Below are positions 33,150 to 51,012 of a stretch of 64,000 nucleotides of DNA, in pieces. The notes beneath the pieces were generated by a model that made no database searches, was not told where the DNA came from, and saw only the letters and a program-made list of their open reading frames with translations. Made by a program: the position numbers and the translations under genes. Source of the DNA: Candidatus Desulfovibrio intestinavium (GTDB taxonomy: Bacteria > Desulfobacterota > Desulfovibrionia > Desulfovibrionales > Desulfovibrionaceae); NCBI GenBank assembly GCA_019118345.1, contig DWZD01000053.1, positions 62,001 to 126,000 on the forward strand, given 5' to 3'. Positions within the stretch are counted from its first letter, which is position 1; the number at the start of each line of letters is the position of its first letter.

Positions 33150-35198
33150 ATGCCTGAGCTTGCCGAAATCAATGATCTCGTTCTGCTGTTTCTTCTTTCC
33201 ATCATCGTCAGCCTTGTCTGCAACAAAGTCAAGCTGACGCCTACGGTAGGTTTTCTGCTGACCGGCTTTCTCTGCGGCCCGTCGGTGCTGAACGTCATCA
33301 CGGATCAGGAATCCATCAGCACCATTGCCGAGCTGGGCGTGGCCATGCTGCTGTTCACCATCGGCATGGAACTCTCGGGCGATGCGCTCAGCCGGCTGAA
33401 AAAACCCGTCTTTCTGGGCGGCAGCCTGCAAATCGGCTGTACGGTGGGCGCGGTGGCCGTGCTCATGCACCTGCAGGGAGCGGCCTGGACGCAGGGCATC
33501 ATCTGGGGCTGTCTTGTTGCCCTGTCCTCCTCGGCCATCGTCCTGCAAATCCACCAGCAGAAGGGCCTGACCAGCACGCCCATGGGGCGGCTTTCGCTGG
33601 CCATTCTCGTCTTTCAGGACATCATGGTGGCCCCGATGCTGCTGTGCATCCCCCTGCTGGCGGGCACGCTGGAAGTGGGCGGCCGGGAAATGCTGCTGGC
33701 CGTGGGCAGGGTCGTCCTCATTCTCGGCGCGGTGCTGACCCTCTGTTATTTCGGCCTCAATCGCCTCATGGAAGCGGTGATGCGCACCCGCTCGCGGGAA
33801 CTGCTGCTGCTGACCACCCTCGGCCTTTGTTTCGGCATGGCCTGCCTGACCCTTGAGCTACAGCTCTCCTCGTCGCTGGGGGCCTTTCTGGCCGGTCTCA
33901 TGCTGGCCCGCTCCCAGTACAGCATGAGCGTCATCGCGGGCATCCTGCCGTACCGGGACGTGTTCATGTGCCTGTTTTTCATGTCCGTGGGCATGATGCT
34001 CAATCTGGACTTTCTTTCCTCGCACTTCCTGCTGACCATTGTCAACGCCGCCCTGTTCATCCTCATCAAGACCCTGCTGACCCTGCCCGCCGTGCTCATT
34101 CAGCGATTCCCCCTGCGCACGGCCATCGTCACCGGTCTCTCGCTGGCCCAGGTGGGGGAATTTTCCTTCGTGCTGGCCGCGCTGGCCCTTGAATCCGGCG
34201 TATTCAGCCAGCAGGCCTATCAGGGTTTTCTGGCGGTCAGCGTGCTGACCATGATGGTGACGCCCATGCTCATCAACTGGGCGCCGCGCATCGCCGATGT
34301 CCTGACCCGCTGGCAGCGCAAGACGCCTGCGGAGCAGGGCGGGGAAGCGCCCGCGGCAAGCTGCACCCTGCACGATCATCTGATTATCGTGGGCTTCGGC
34401 ATCAGCGGCAAGCATCTGGCGCGCGTGGCCAAGGATTCGGGCATCACCTACAACATTCTGGAAATGAATCCCGAAACCGTGACCCGCTATCGCGACAAGG
34501 AACCCATCATGCACGGCGACGCCACCCAGCCCATCATTCTGGAACATCTCGGCATCGCCAAGGCCCGCGTCATGGCCATCATCATTTCCGATCCCGCCGC
34601 CGTGCGCGCCATTACCCTCGAGGCCCGGCGCATGAATCCCAACATCTTCATCGTGGCGCGCACGCGCTTTGTGACCGAAGTGGCCCCGCTGCGGCGACTG
34701 GGCGCCAATGCCGTCATTGCCGAGGAATTCGAGACCTCCATCGAGGTCTTCAATCAGGTGCTGACCCGCTATCTCATCCCCCGGCAGGACATTGACGCCT
34801 TCACCGCCCGCGTGCGGCAGGACAATTACCGCATGATCCGCAAGGCCGCCGCCACCACCACCAATCTGGACGAAGTCGTGCACCAGCTGCCGGATATGGG
34901 CGTGCAGGCCATACGGCTCGATGACGGCTCTCCGCTGTGCGACAAGAGCCTTGTGGAAAGCAACATGCGCCGCCGGTACGGCGTGACCCTGGTGGCCGCC
35001 CATCGCGACAGGGAAACCATCGCCTCGCCCGGCCCGGAATTTGTCATGCGGGCGGGCGATCTGCTCTACTTCTTCGGCAAGACGGACAAGCTGCTGGGTC
35101 TGCCCCCCGTGCTCAGTCGCCCCGCCGCGAAGGAATACAGCGCCGGAGAGGCCGGCGCCCCTGATGAGGCATCCCCGAACGTCCGAAGCGAGGCCTGA
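33150..35198 (+). CDS. Kef-type monovalent cation:proton antiporter (CPA2) with TrkA domains
   Basis: 682 residues. Residues 1-385 hold about 12 membrane helices of the Na+/H+ exchanger fold (TVGFLLTGFLCGPSVLN, ELGVAMLLFTIGMELS, SLGAFLAGLMLARSQY). Residues about 405-525 form a TrkA-N/RCK domain (LIIVGFGISGKHLARVAKD, Rossmann GxGxxG), and 560-660 a TrkA-C domain. Exports K+ or Na+ against protons under nucleotide or redox control. No KefF/G-like partner adjoins. Confidence 0.88.
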   Translation: MPELAEINDLVLLFLLSIIVSLVCNKVKLTPTVGFLLTGFLCGPSVLNVITDQESISTIAELGVAMLLFTIGMELSGDALSRLKKPVFLGGSLQIGCTVGAVAVLMHLQGAAWTQGIIWGCLVALSSSAIVLQIHQQKGLTSTPMGRLSLAILVFQDIMVAPMLLCIPLLAGTLEVGGREMLLAVGRVVLILGAVLTLCYFGLNRLMEAVMRTRSRELLLLTTLGLCFGMACLTLELQLSSSLGAFLAGLMLARSQYSMSVIAGILPYRDVFMCLFFMSVGMMLNLDFLSSHFLLTIVNAALFILIKTLLTLPAVLIQRFPLRTAIVTGLSLAQVGEFSFVLAALALESGVFSQQAYQGFLAVSVLTMMVTPMLINWAPRIADVLTRWQRKTPAEQGGEAPAASCTLHDHLIIVGFGISGKHLARVAKDSGITYNILEMNPETVTRYRDKEPIMHGDATQPIILEHLGIAKARVMAIIISDPAAVRAITLEARRMNPNIFIVARTRFVTEVAPLRRLGANAVIAEEFETSIEVFNQVLTRYLIPRQDIDAFTARVRQDNYRMIRKAAATTTNLDEVVHQLPDMGVQAIRLDDGSPLCDKSLVESNMRRRYGVTLVAAHRDRETIASPGPEFVMRAGDLLYFFGKTDKLLGLPPVLSRPAAKEYSAGEAGAPDEASPNVRSEA

Positions 35199-35307
35199 CG
35201 GTGGAGACAAGAGACTTGCCTAACAAAGCCTTCATCGTATATTGTCACAGTCTGTAAACAACATCAGCGGTAGCCATTGCGCGACAACTGGGGAAAGGGG
35301 GAAACGC

Positions 35308-35754
35308 ATGGCCGCACCTCTTGTTGCGTCCCGCGCCGTGCCCGCCCTGCTGCGCACGGCCAAAAGCATCGCCATCGTCGGCGCCAAGGACAAGGCCGGG
35401 CATCCCGTGGATCGCGTGGGTCGCTATCTTCTGGAGCAGGGTTTTTCCGTGTATCCGGTGCATCCGGTACGGCGTCGCGTATGGGGGCTTGAGGTCTTTC
35501 CCTCCCTTGCGGCTCTGCCGCACCCCGTGGACATCATCAATCTGTTTCGCGCGTCGGACGCCTGCCCCGGTCATGCCCGCGAAACGCTGGCCCTGCCCTG
35601 GCGCCCCCGCTGCTTCTGGATGCAGGAAGGCATCTTTTCCGCCGAAGCCCGCGAGCTGCTTGCGCCCGAAGGCATACTGGTGGTGGAAAACGCCTGCATC
35701 ATGGTCGAGCATCAACTTCTTGACGGCCTGCATGGCCTGCGGAAAACGTCATGA
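35308..35754 (+). CDS. CoA-binding domain protein
   Basis: 148 residues from ATG 35308 (MAAPLVASRAVP) after GGGGG; the frame from 35242 is an extension. Small single-domain CoA-binding (Rossmann) protein: SIAIVGAKDKAGHPVDRVGRYL, VYPVHPVRRRVWGLEVFPSL, FWMQEGIFSAEA and VVENACIMVEH. The family binds CoA or succinyl-CoA-like nucleotides; physiological role unclear. Overlaps the next gene (ATGA). Confidence 0.88.
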   Translation: MAAPLVASRAVPALLRTAKSIAIVGAKDKAGHPVDRVGRYLLEQGFSVYPVHPVRRRVWGLEVFPSLAALPHPVDIINLFRASDACPGHARETLALPWRPRCFWMQEGIFSAEARELLAPEGILVVENACIMVEHQLLDGLHGLRKTS

Positions 35755-36212
35755 GCGCCCCAACGGAAACGACCGTATTCTCCTGCCGCATGTGCGGCCA
35801 CTGCTGTACCGGCAAGGGCGGCATCATTGTCGGCCCTCGTGATCTCGAGCGCCTTGCGGCCCATATGGGCCTTGCGCCCGAAACCGTGCTGGAGCGCTAT
35901 TGCGAACGCATGGGCGGCAAATGGCAGGTGCGTTGCGGCGAGGACGGCAACTGCCTCTTTTTCCGCGAAGGCTCGGGCTGCGCGGTGCATGAGGGCAAGC
36001 CCGCCATCTGCCGGGCCTGGCCCTTTTTTCGCGGCAACTTGGAGGATCCGCTCAGCTGGGAGCTGGCCAAGGATTTCTGCCCGGGCATTTCGACCCGAAC
36101 CTCGCACGAGGAATTTGCCGCGCAGGGTCTGCGCTATCTGCGGGAAAATGACCTGCTGGCCCATGATCCGCAGTGCGAAGCCCATGCCCTGATCCTCAAC
36201 AGACAGTCGTAA
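35751..36212 (+). CDS. YkgJ-family cysteine-cluster protein
   Basis: 153 residues, translationally coupled to the CoA-binding gene. Cys cluster: CRMCGHCCTGKGGI (residues 12-25), then CGEDGNCLFF, GCAVHEGKPAICRAWPF and a last Cys in DFCPGI, the pattern of the Fe/Zn-chelating YkgJ family. Probably an iron-sulfur or zinc protein of unknown reaction. Second gene of a three-gene operon with the CoA-binding and J-domain genes. Confidence 0.88.
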   Translation: MSAPTETTVFSCRMCGHCCTGKGGIIVGPRDLERLAAHMGLAPETVLERYCERMGGKWQVRCGEDGNCLFFREGSGCAVHEGKPAICRAWPFFRGNLEDPLSWELAKDFCPGISTRTSHEEFAAQGLRYLRENDLLAHDPQCEAHALILNRQS

Positions 36213-36218
36213 CCCGCC

Positions 36219-37229
36219 ATGAAACGCAGCCGACAACTCACCCTCAAGCAGTGCCACGAGATCCTCAGGCTGGACAAGAATGCCGGACTGGAGGAACTCA
36301 AGAGCGCCTACCGCAAACGGGCCTTCGAGCTGCACCCGGATCTCAACCCCGGCAATCCCAACGCCAGCCACGACTTTCAGCTGCTCAACGAAGCCTATGT
36401 GGCCCTTTCCGCCGTGCTCAAGCCCGCTGCCGAAGCGCAGCAAAAGGCCGAGGAAAGCCGCCGCAAGGCTGAGGAAAGCCGGGAGGAACGCCGCCGCGCC
36501 GAAGAACGCGCCCGTGACGCCGCTGAAAACCGCCGCGCCCGTGAGGAACGCGAACGCCTCATCCGCGAACAGGCCCAACGCCGCCGCGCCGAGGAAGAAG
36601 CGCGCCTGCGCCGGGAACAGGAGGCACGGCAGGCCCGACAGGCGGAAAGCGAGGCCTCGGCAGCCTCCGATGCGGATGCCGGACGGGATTTTCAGCAAAG
36701 CGGCTATGCCGAACAGGACGTGCTGCGGGATCTGCTCAATGACCCCTTTGCCCGGCGGGTATTCGAGGATATTTATAGCGAACTCAACCGGCAGGAAAAG
36801 GCCCCGCCCCGCCCCGAGGCCCGGCAGCAGGCCGAATCCGCCCCCGAAACGCCCCCCACGGCGGAGGGCAGGGAACGCAGCGACAAACGGCGTGAACGCA
36901 TCCGCAAGGAAGAAGCGCAGGAGGTGACGGTCACCTGGAGCGACAAGAAACCCGCCCTCAGCCTGCGCAAGGGGGTGGCCGGCGCCGTCAAGGGCTGGCT
37001 GCGCCAGCAGATCGACGAGGAACAGGAATTCACCCTGCCCGCCAGCAACCTGGTGCCCGGCCGGCGCATCCGCCTCCGCATCCGGCGCGGCTTCAGCAAT
37101 GATCTCGTTACCGTCGAAATTACCCTCCCCCCCGACTTCACGCCCGGCAAACCCGTGCGCCTGCGCGGCCTCGGCAAGCGCGTCGGCCCCTGGCAGGGCG
37201 ATCTGTATCTCAAGCTCAACAGCCAGTAG
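36219..37229 (+). CDS. DnaJ-like co-chaperone (J domain + C-terminal domain, no zinc finger)
   Basis: 336 residues. J domain 6-66 with HPD at 39-41 (YRKRAFELHPDLNPG). Residues 75-150 form an Arg/Glu coiled coil (RRKAEESREERRRAEERA), replacing the Gly/Phe and zinc-finger parts. Residues 255-336 match the end of the DnaJ substrate-binding domain (LPASNLVPGRRIRLRIRRG, LPPDFTPGKPVRLRGLGKR, QGDLYLKL). It should stimulate DnaK ATPase on particular clients; neighbours suggest iron-sulfur protein maturation, which is inference. The stop is TAG. Confidence 0.85.
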   Translation: MKRSRQLTLKQCHEILRLDKNAGLEELKSAYRKRAFELHPDLNPGNPNASHDFQLLNEAYVALSAVLKPAAEAQQKAEESRRKAEESREERRRAEERARDAAENRRAREERERLIREQAQRRRAEEEARLRREQEARQARQAESEASAASDADAGRDFQQSGYAEQDVLRDLLNDPFARRVFEDIYSELNRQEKAPPRPEARQQAESAPETPPTAEGRERSDKRRERIRKEEAQEVTVTWSDKKPALSLRKGVAGAVKGWLRQQIDEEQEFTLPASNLVPGRRIRLRIRRGFSNDLVTVEITLPPDFTPGKPVRLRGLGKRVGPWQGDLYLKLNSQ

Positions 37230-37396
37230 GGCCTGCCGTCCCGGCTGCGCCCGCCCCTGCCGCACGACGGCCCCGCTGCCGGCAAAACGCTGCCGGCCCC
37301 TGCATGCGGCTTGACGACGGGCGGTTCTTGCCTCTACAAAAGTCTTTCGCCGTCATGGCGCACACCGTTTACGAATTTTTTGCCAAAGGAACGACG

Positions 37397-38320
37397 ATGA
37401 AAGAATTTACGCTTGCCGTGCACAGTCTGGGCAATATCGGATGCAAGGTTGTGGAGGCGGCCCTTGCGGCCCCTGATTGCCGTTGTCTCGGCGTCATCCG
37501 CCGTGCGGACTCTCTGGGAACGCGGGCGCAGGATCTGCGCGGCCTGCCGGAATACGCCAGCCTGGCCGATCTGGAAGCGGCCCAGGGCCGGCCCGACGTC
37601 ATCGCCCTCTGCGGGCCTTCGCGCAGCATCCCGGACACGGCGGAAGCCTTCCTGCTCAAGGGCTACAGCTGCGTGGACAGCTTTGACGTGCATACCGATA
37701 TCCCGCAGAGCGTCGCCCGGCTGGAAAAGGCCGCCCAGAGCGGCAAGGCGGTGAGCATCACGGCGGCGGGCTGGGATCCCGGCACGGACTCGGTCATGCG
37801 CGCCCTGTTCGAGGCCATGACTCCCACGGGCGTGACCTTCACCAATTTCGGACGCGGCCGCAGCATGGGCCATTCCGTGGCCGCCCGCGCCATTGAGGGC
37901 GTGGCCGATGCGGTGTCCATCACCATCCCCGTGGGCGGCGGCAGGCATTCGCGCCTGGTCTATGTGGTGCTGGAGGACGGGCAGAACCTGGCCGACGTCA
38001 CGGCCCGCATCAAGGCCGACGACTACTTTGCCCATGATCCGCTGGATGTGCGCCAGTGCCGCGACCGGCAGGAACTTGCCTTCGTGGCCGACCAGTCCCA
38101 CGGCGTGCTTATGGAGCGCACGGGCGCCTCGGGCATGACGGACAATCAGATCCTCAAGTTCGACATGCGCATCAACAATCCCGCGCTCACGGCGCAGGTG
38201 CTCGTCTCCTGCGCCCGTGCCGCCACCCGCATGCCCGCGGGCTGCCACACCCTCATCGATGTGCCGCCCGTCAAGCTGCTGCCCGGCGAGCGCATGGACA
38301 TCATCACGCGCATGGTTTAG
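37397..38320 (+). CDS. ddh: meso-Diaminopimelate D-dehydrogenase
   Basis: 307 residues, ATG 37397 after AAAGGA (the frame from 37304 is rejected). N-terminal NADP-binding (AVHSLGNIGCKVVEAAL), then LCGPSRSIPDTAEAF, ITAAGWDPGTDSVMRALFEA and TNFGRGRSMGHSVAARAI, and C-terminal DMRINNPALTAQVLV, as in Ddh of Corynebacterium and others. It makes meso-diaminopimelate from tetrahydrodipicolinate, NADPH and ammonia in one step for peptidoglycan and lysine. Many Desulfovibrio use the DapL route, so this may be an added or alternative pathway. The stop is TAG. Confidence 0.87.
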   Translation: MKEFTLAVHSLGNIGCKVVEAALAAPDCRCLGVIRRADSLGTRAQDLRGLPEYASLADLEAAQGRPDVIALCGPSRSIPDTAEAFLLKGYSCVDSFDVHTDIPQSVARLEKAAQSGKAVSITAAGWDPGTDSVMRALFEAMTPTGVTFTNFGRGRSMGHSVAARAIEGVADAVSITIPVGGGRHSRLVYVVLEDGQNLADVTARIKADDYFAHDPLDVRQCRDRQELAFVADQSHGVLMERTGASGMTDNQILKFDMRINNPALTAQVLVSCARAATRMPAGCHTLIDVPPVKLLPGERMDIITRMV

Positions 38321-38449
38321 GGATGCCTCCGGCTTGCCGCGCATGACCCGCCTTGCGGGAGATATTTTTTGCGTTTGCCCTATGCCTTTGCAGGGGGCTG
38401 ACGATAAGAAACATATCGGCAGAGTTCGCTTTTCCCACAAGGAGCCGCT

Positions 38450-38926
38450 ATGGATCTCAATCAGAAGAAACAGGATGACGAACTCCTCCAGCTGGTGACG
38501 TTCAGCATCGGCGAGGAAGAGTTCGGCGTCAACATCCTGAAGGTGCAGGAAATCATCCGCACCATGGAAATCACCAAGGTACCGCGTGCGCCCGATTTTG
38601 TGGAAGGCGTCATCAACTTGCGCGGCAAGGTGATTCCCATCATTGACCTGCGGCGCAGGTTCGGTCTCGCGCCTCGCGGGCATGACAAGAATACGCGCAT
38701 CATCGTCATTGAAATCAACAATATCATTGTCGGTTTCGTGGTGGATGCCGTGTCCGAGGTGCTGCGCATACCCGCCAGCACGGTGGAACCGCCGCCGCCG
38801 GTGGTGGCCGGCGTGGAATCCGACTATGTGAGCGGCGTCGGCAAACTGCAGGATCGCCTGCTCATCATGCTGGATCTGGATCGGCTGCTTTCCAGCGAAG
38901 ACATGGAAGCGCTCAGCAGCCTCTAG
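38450..38926 (+). CDS. cheW: Chemotaxis coupling protein CheW
   Basis: 158 residues. Whole-length CheW domain: LVTFSIGEEEFGVNILKVQE, EIIRTMEITKVPRAPDFVEG, GVINLRGKVIPIIDLRRRFG, VGFVVDAVSEVLRI and VGKLQDRLLIMLDLDRLL. Links chemoreceptors to CheA at the array. No other chemotaxis gene is nearby, so it is probably a lone adaptor. A terminator follows. The stop is TAG. Confidence 0.95.
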   Translation: MDLNQKKQDDELLQLVTFSIGEEEFGVNILKVQEIIRTMEITKVPRAPDFVEGVINLRGKVIPIIDLRRRFGLAPRGHDKNTRIIVIEINNIIVGFVVDAVSEVLRIPASTVEPPPPVVAGVESDYVSGVGKLQDRLLIMLDLDRLLSSEDMEALSSL

Positions 38927-38944
38927 TCCCATCGCCTTCCGACG

Positions 38945-38975
38945 GCCTCCCCGCTTCGACGGGGAGGCTTTTTTT
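38945..38975 (+). terminator. Terminator after cheW
   Basis: GCCTCCCCG, 6 bases, CGGGGAGGC followed by seven Ts. Confidence 0.9.
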
Positions 38976-39053
38976 GCGCGGGAGACGGCGCGAGAGAGAC
39001 GCAGACCCGTCCGTTTGCCTCCTGCGGCCCGGAACAGGCCTCACAAAAAATGC

Positions 39054-39082
39054 TTGCCAAAACAAAAAAGGCAGGCTATGGA
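39054..39082 (+). promoter_or_regulatory. Sigma-70-type promoter of rpoBC
   Basis: TTGCCA (39054-39059), 17 bases, TATGGA (39077-39082), in the 431-base gap before rpoB. The leader to the rpoB start is about 270 bases and GC-rich, with no ribosomal protein gene in it; a small stem CCGGTTACGGGGGTGTGCCCG lies around 39178. Long leader regulation is possible but not shown. Confidence 0.55.
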
Positions 39083-39357
39083 CATTGATTCCAACAATGC
39101 ATTGGGGGGAGCATCTGGTCATCAGCGCGGCAAGCATACGCACAGCATAGCATTTTTCAGGCAGGCAAACGGAACGCCCGGTTACGGGGGTGTGCCCGTT
39201 TGTCCTTTGTTGCGTCTTTGACCAGAACCCCACAGGGAACTACGCTTCGGATCGCGGCAGACTGACGTTGACGCAGAGCGTGCGTCCGCCCGGCGGAAGG
39301 GGCCACCCACCCCGCGTCAGCAACCGAAGCGCAACCGCTACCCACTTGAGGTACAGC

Positions 39358-43581
<4,224 letters not shown>

Positions 43582-43645
43582 CCGGCGGCGCTTCCGCCGG
43601 TCGGGGCAAGGACTGTAACGAGCTTTTGACAAGCAAGGTAGATAT

Positions 43646-47815
<4,170 letters not shown>

Positions 47816-47840
47816 GGCAGGTTCCTGACCAAGCAAAATC

Positions 47841-47872
47841 AGCGCCCCCGGCCCCGCCGGGGGCGCTTTTTT
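47841..47872 (+). terminator. Terminator after rpoC
   Basis: AGCGCCCCCGGC, 3 bases, GCCGGGGGCGCT then six Ts. Separates rpoBC from the downstream cassette. Confidence 0.93.
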
Positions 47873-47990
47873 GCGGAAGCGCCCCTGCCGCACGAACCTT
47901 CTTCCCGCCTGCCGACATATCCCCTTTGCAGCGGCATTGACCGCCGATATCGCCGCAGATATGCTGCCGGATACCTCTGGGGAAGGACAC

Positions 47991-49223
47991 ATGACTTCGA
48001 TACTTGCCTGGCTTGATCATGACACGAAGGCCCGCGAGCGCACGCTGCGCATCCTGAATCTGTTTCAGGAGCGGGAAAGCCGGGACGAACTGGGCCTCGG
48101 CGTCATTCGCGACAGCTTTACCGATCAGCTTTTTCCGGGCACCAGCACCATCCAGACCCGCCTGCGCTATATGCTCTTTGTGCCCTGGATGTACCGCGAT
48201 CTGGAACGGAAGAACGTGCCCGCCAAGGATTTTGCCCGCCAAGCCGAGGAACACGAAAAGGCGCTCATCGTCGTGCTGAAGGCCGCGCGGCAGACCGGCA
48301 TCATCGGCAAGCTGGCGGGTTCTGCCCTCAAGCGCCTGCCCGCGTCCATCTACTGGAACGGTCTCGGCGTCTGGGGCATACGGCTCACCCGTCTTTCGCA
48401 GGAAGAATACCACCAACGCATTGATGCGCTGCTTGCCCAACGCCGGGCGCTTGCCGACCGGGCCCGGGCAGCGAGGGAACGCGGCGATGATGCCGACGCC
48501 GTTCGCGATCAGGCGGCGACCTGGCATCCCTGCCTGCCCGCTCCTCCGCCGGACTTTCCCAAGGTGGCGAGCTTTGCGCTCACCGGGGAGGAGGCCGCCT
48601 TTCTCCGCGACCGCATCCGGGAATCCTGTCCCCACAGCCTGCTTGCCCATCTGGCCGAAAAGGTTCATGACATCGATGTGGCCGCCCCGTGGGAACTTTC
48701 CGGCTACGGCGACTTTCCCGTTCAGCACAAGGAATTGCTGCACCATGCGCGCCTGTTTTCGGAGCTCATGCACGGCGCGGCCCTGCTCTACAATGTGCAA
48801 CTGGCCGAACTCAGCGGAGCGCGGACGCTTGAGGAACACCGGCAGGCCCTGATGACATGGGGCAAGGCCCTGCCCCTGCACGAGCTGCGACACTGGTCGC
48901 TTGAGCGGCTCCGGGAGCTTGTCGACAGCCCCGGGCATCGGGTCTCGCCGCACACGCACGATTTTGTGCGGAAGTGGCGATCCCTTGTCCTTGACGCAAA
49001 ACAAGCCGATCTGCTCGACAACAAGGCCGCGCGGGAGCTGATCCGGCAGCGGGAATGTTTTGTCAAGCGCGGCCAATCCCGCTTTGCCAACCGCCGGGCC
49101 CTTGAACAGTGGCGGGGACGTTCCGGCACGGGCCGTCTCCGCTATCGCTGGGCCACGGCCCGGGACCTGCTGAACGATCTGTATCAGGGGCTGGACAGGA
49201 GGGGCAAACATGCTGGCTCCTGA
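47991..49223 (+). CDS. DUF6361-like protein, first gene of PLD-helicase cassette
   Basis: 410 residues, ATG 47991 after GGAAGGA. The start (LAWLDHDTKARERTLRIL ... RDELGLGVIRDSFTDQLFPG, TRLRYMLFVPWMYRDLE) looks like the DUF6361 family of unknown function; the name is from memory of that pattern. The rest is helical and Arg-rich, with no catalytic motif, signal or membrane segment that I recognise. It overlaps the PLD gene by 14 bases and the three genes share orientation, so they act together. It may be a nucleic-acid sensor or structural subunit; inference. Confidence 0.75.
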   Translation: MTSILAWLDHDTKARERTLRILNLFQERESRDELGLGVIRDSFTDQLFPGTSTIQTRLRYMLFVPWMYRDLERKNVPAKDFARQAEEHEKALIVVLKAARQTGIIGKLAGSALKRLPASIYWNGLGVWGIRLTRLSQEEYHQRIDALLAQRRALADRARAARERGDDADAVRDQAATWHPCLPAPPPDFPKVASFALTGEEAAFLRDRIRESCPHSLLAHLAEKVHDIDVAAPWELSGYGDFPVQHKELLHHARLFSELMHGAALLYNVQLAELSGARTLEEHRQALMTWGKALPLHELRHWSLERLRELVDSPGHRVSPHTHDFVRKWRSLVLDAKQADLLDNKAARELIRQRECFVKRGQSRFANRRALEQWRGRSGTGRLRYRWATARDLLNDLYQGLDRRGKHAGS

Positions 49224-51012
49224 TACGCGCATCCTCCTGACCAGCGCCCTCACGCCGCCCCCGGGCCTGCGCCTTGACGGGGCCATTGCCACGGCCTTTT
49301 CCCTTGACCCGGCGGTGCTGCTGGAAGCGCCGGTGCATCTGGCCGTTCTGGATGCCCGCCACAACGGGGAGCCGGATCCGCTCTTTCTGCTGGAAGGCGT
49401 GCGCCGTCATGCAAAGAACATAAGCGTTTACGTACAGCGGGGCCGCATGCAGATTCCCCGGACGGTACGTCCCACCCCCCTGTTTGCGCTTCTTGAGGCG
49501 ATGATTGTCGAGGTCGCTTCGCCCCGGGACGGCGTTTTCCATCCCAAGGTATGGGCCATCCGCTTTGTCGGCCCGGAAGCGAACCCGACCCCGCGCTACC
49601 GGCTGCTTGTCCTGAGCCGGAACATGACGGCGGATGCGTCCTGGGATCTCTGCCTGCGGCTGGACGGCGACGTTACCGGGCAGAAAAGGGAGGCCAATGC
49701 GCCTCTGGCGCATTTTTTCCGCCTGCTGCCCAGGCTGGCGACGGGAAGCGTCGCTCCCGCAAAAACACGACAGGCCGAGGCCTTCGCGCGGGAACTGATG
49801 CAGGTGGACTGGGAACTTCCCGAGGGGTTCGAGGAACTGCGCTTCTATCTGCCGGGGGAAAAGGGCTTTGACTGGCAGCCGCCGCTCAAGACGGAACGGA
49901 TGGTGGCGGTTTCGCCCTTCTGTTCGGACGCCACCCTGCTGAGCGTGACCCGGAACGCCGCACGCCGCGTCCTCGTCTCCCGACCCGAAACGCTGGCGGG
50001 CCTGAAGGAGGAGACGCTCCGGCATTTCGACAGCTGCCTGCACCTGCACGAGGCGGCGGAAAGCGATGACGGCGAGGAACGCCCGAAACAGCCCACGGCC
50101 GCGGGCCTGCATGCCAAGCTCTGCCTGTGGGAAAGCCGCCGCACCCGCGCCGTTCATACCCATGTGCTCATGGGGTCCGCCAATCTCACCACGGCCGCTT
50201 TTTCGCGCAATGTCGAAATCCTTGTCGAACTGTCGGGCCATCAAAACCGCGTGGGCAGCCTCGAACACTTTCTCGGCCCGGACGGCATGGGCGAGTTTCT
50301 CGTGACGTTCGCCCCGGATGATGCGGTCGCCGTCGATGCGGCCCGGCAGGAAGCCGAAGCCTGCGCGGAGCGCGCCCGCATGGCGCTGGCCGAAGCCAAG
50401 CTGGAGCTTGACTGCCGGGCAGCGGCGCAAAATGATCTGTGGCAACTGAGCCTGCGTGGCCCCATCCCGCCCCTTGAGGGCATCACCGGGGCGCGGGTCT
50501 GGCCCATTACCGTCAGCAAGGAACAGGCCGCCCCTCTGCCGTGCGACGGCGTCGCCGACCTTTCGCTCGGCGCCTTTTCCCTGTCGTCCCTGACGGGGCT
50601 CATTGCCTTTGCGCTGCACACCGCACATCCCGACGTCACGGTCAATCTGGTACGAAACCTCCCGGTGAAAGGGCTGCCCGAAGAACGCACGGCGGCCATT
50701 CTGCAAAGCGTGATCAGCAGTCAGAAAGACTTTCTGCGCTATCTTTCCCTGCTGCTCAGCGACGACGCCGCGACGCAGGCCTCCGGCGAAGGCGCACGGC
50801 TGTACGCCGGCCTGAGCCGTCTGGCCGACGGCGGGGACGCGGCCCTGCTGGAAGAACTGGTGCGGGCCTTCTGCCGCTCGCCCGACACGTTGAAACACAT
50901 ACAAAAATTTGTGGATGACATTTCGCGCGGCAAGGACAGGGCGATCATTCCCGAGGACTTCCTGCGCCTCTGGCGGGTTTTTGAAAAGGCCGGGAAGGTG
51001 CGGCATGCGTGA
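49210..51012 (+). CDS. Phospholipase D-like (HKD) nuclease of the cassette
   Basis: 600 residues. Two degenerate HKD half-sites: FHPKVWAIRF near residue 111 with LVLSRNMT, and LHAKLCLWES near 301 with HVLMGSANLTT near 322; His, Lys and Ser/Asn are in place in both, so a two-motif active site is plausible. The C-terminal 240 residues are unassigned. PLD-fold enzymes in defence systems (for example DrmC of DISARM) act as nucleases. Overlaps the helicase gene by 8 bases. Confidence 0.82.
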   Translation: MLAPDTRILLTSALTPPPGLRLDGAIATAFSLDPAVLLEAPVHLAVLDARHNGEPDPLFLLEGVRRHAKNISVYVQRGRMQIPRTVRPTPLFALLEAMIVEVASPRDGVFHPKVWAIRFVGPEANPTPRYRLLVLSRNMTADASWDLCLRLDGDVTGQKREANAPLAHFFRLLPRLATGSVAPAKTRQAEAFARELMQVDWELPEGFEELRFYLPGEKGFDWQPPLKTERMVAVSPFCSDATLLSVTRNAARRVLVSRPETLAGLKEETLRHFDSCLHLHEAAESDDGEERPKQPTAAGLHAKLCLWESRRTRAVHTHVLMGSANLTTAAFSRNVEILVELSGHQNRVGSLEHFLGPDGMGEFLVTFAPDDAVAVDAARQEAEACAERARMALAEAKLELDCRAAAQNDLWQLSLRGPIPPLEGITGARVWPITVSKEQAAPLPCDGVADLSLGAFSLSSLTGLIAFALHTAHPDVTVNLVRNLPVKGLPEERTAAILQSVISSQKDFLRYLSLLLSDDAATQASGEGARLYAGLSRLADGGDAALLEELVRAFCRSPDTLKHIQKFVDDISRGKDRAIIPEDFLRLWRVFEKAGKVRHA

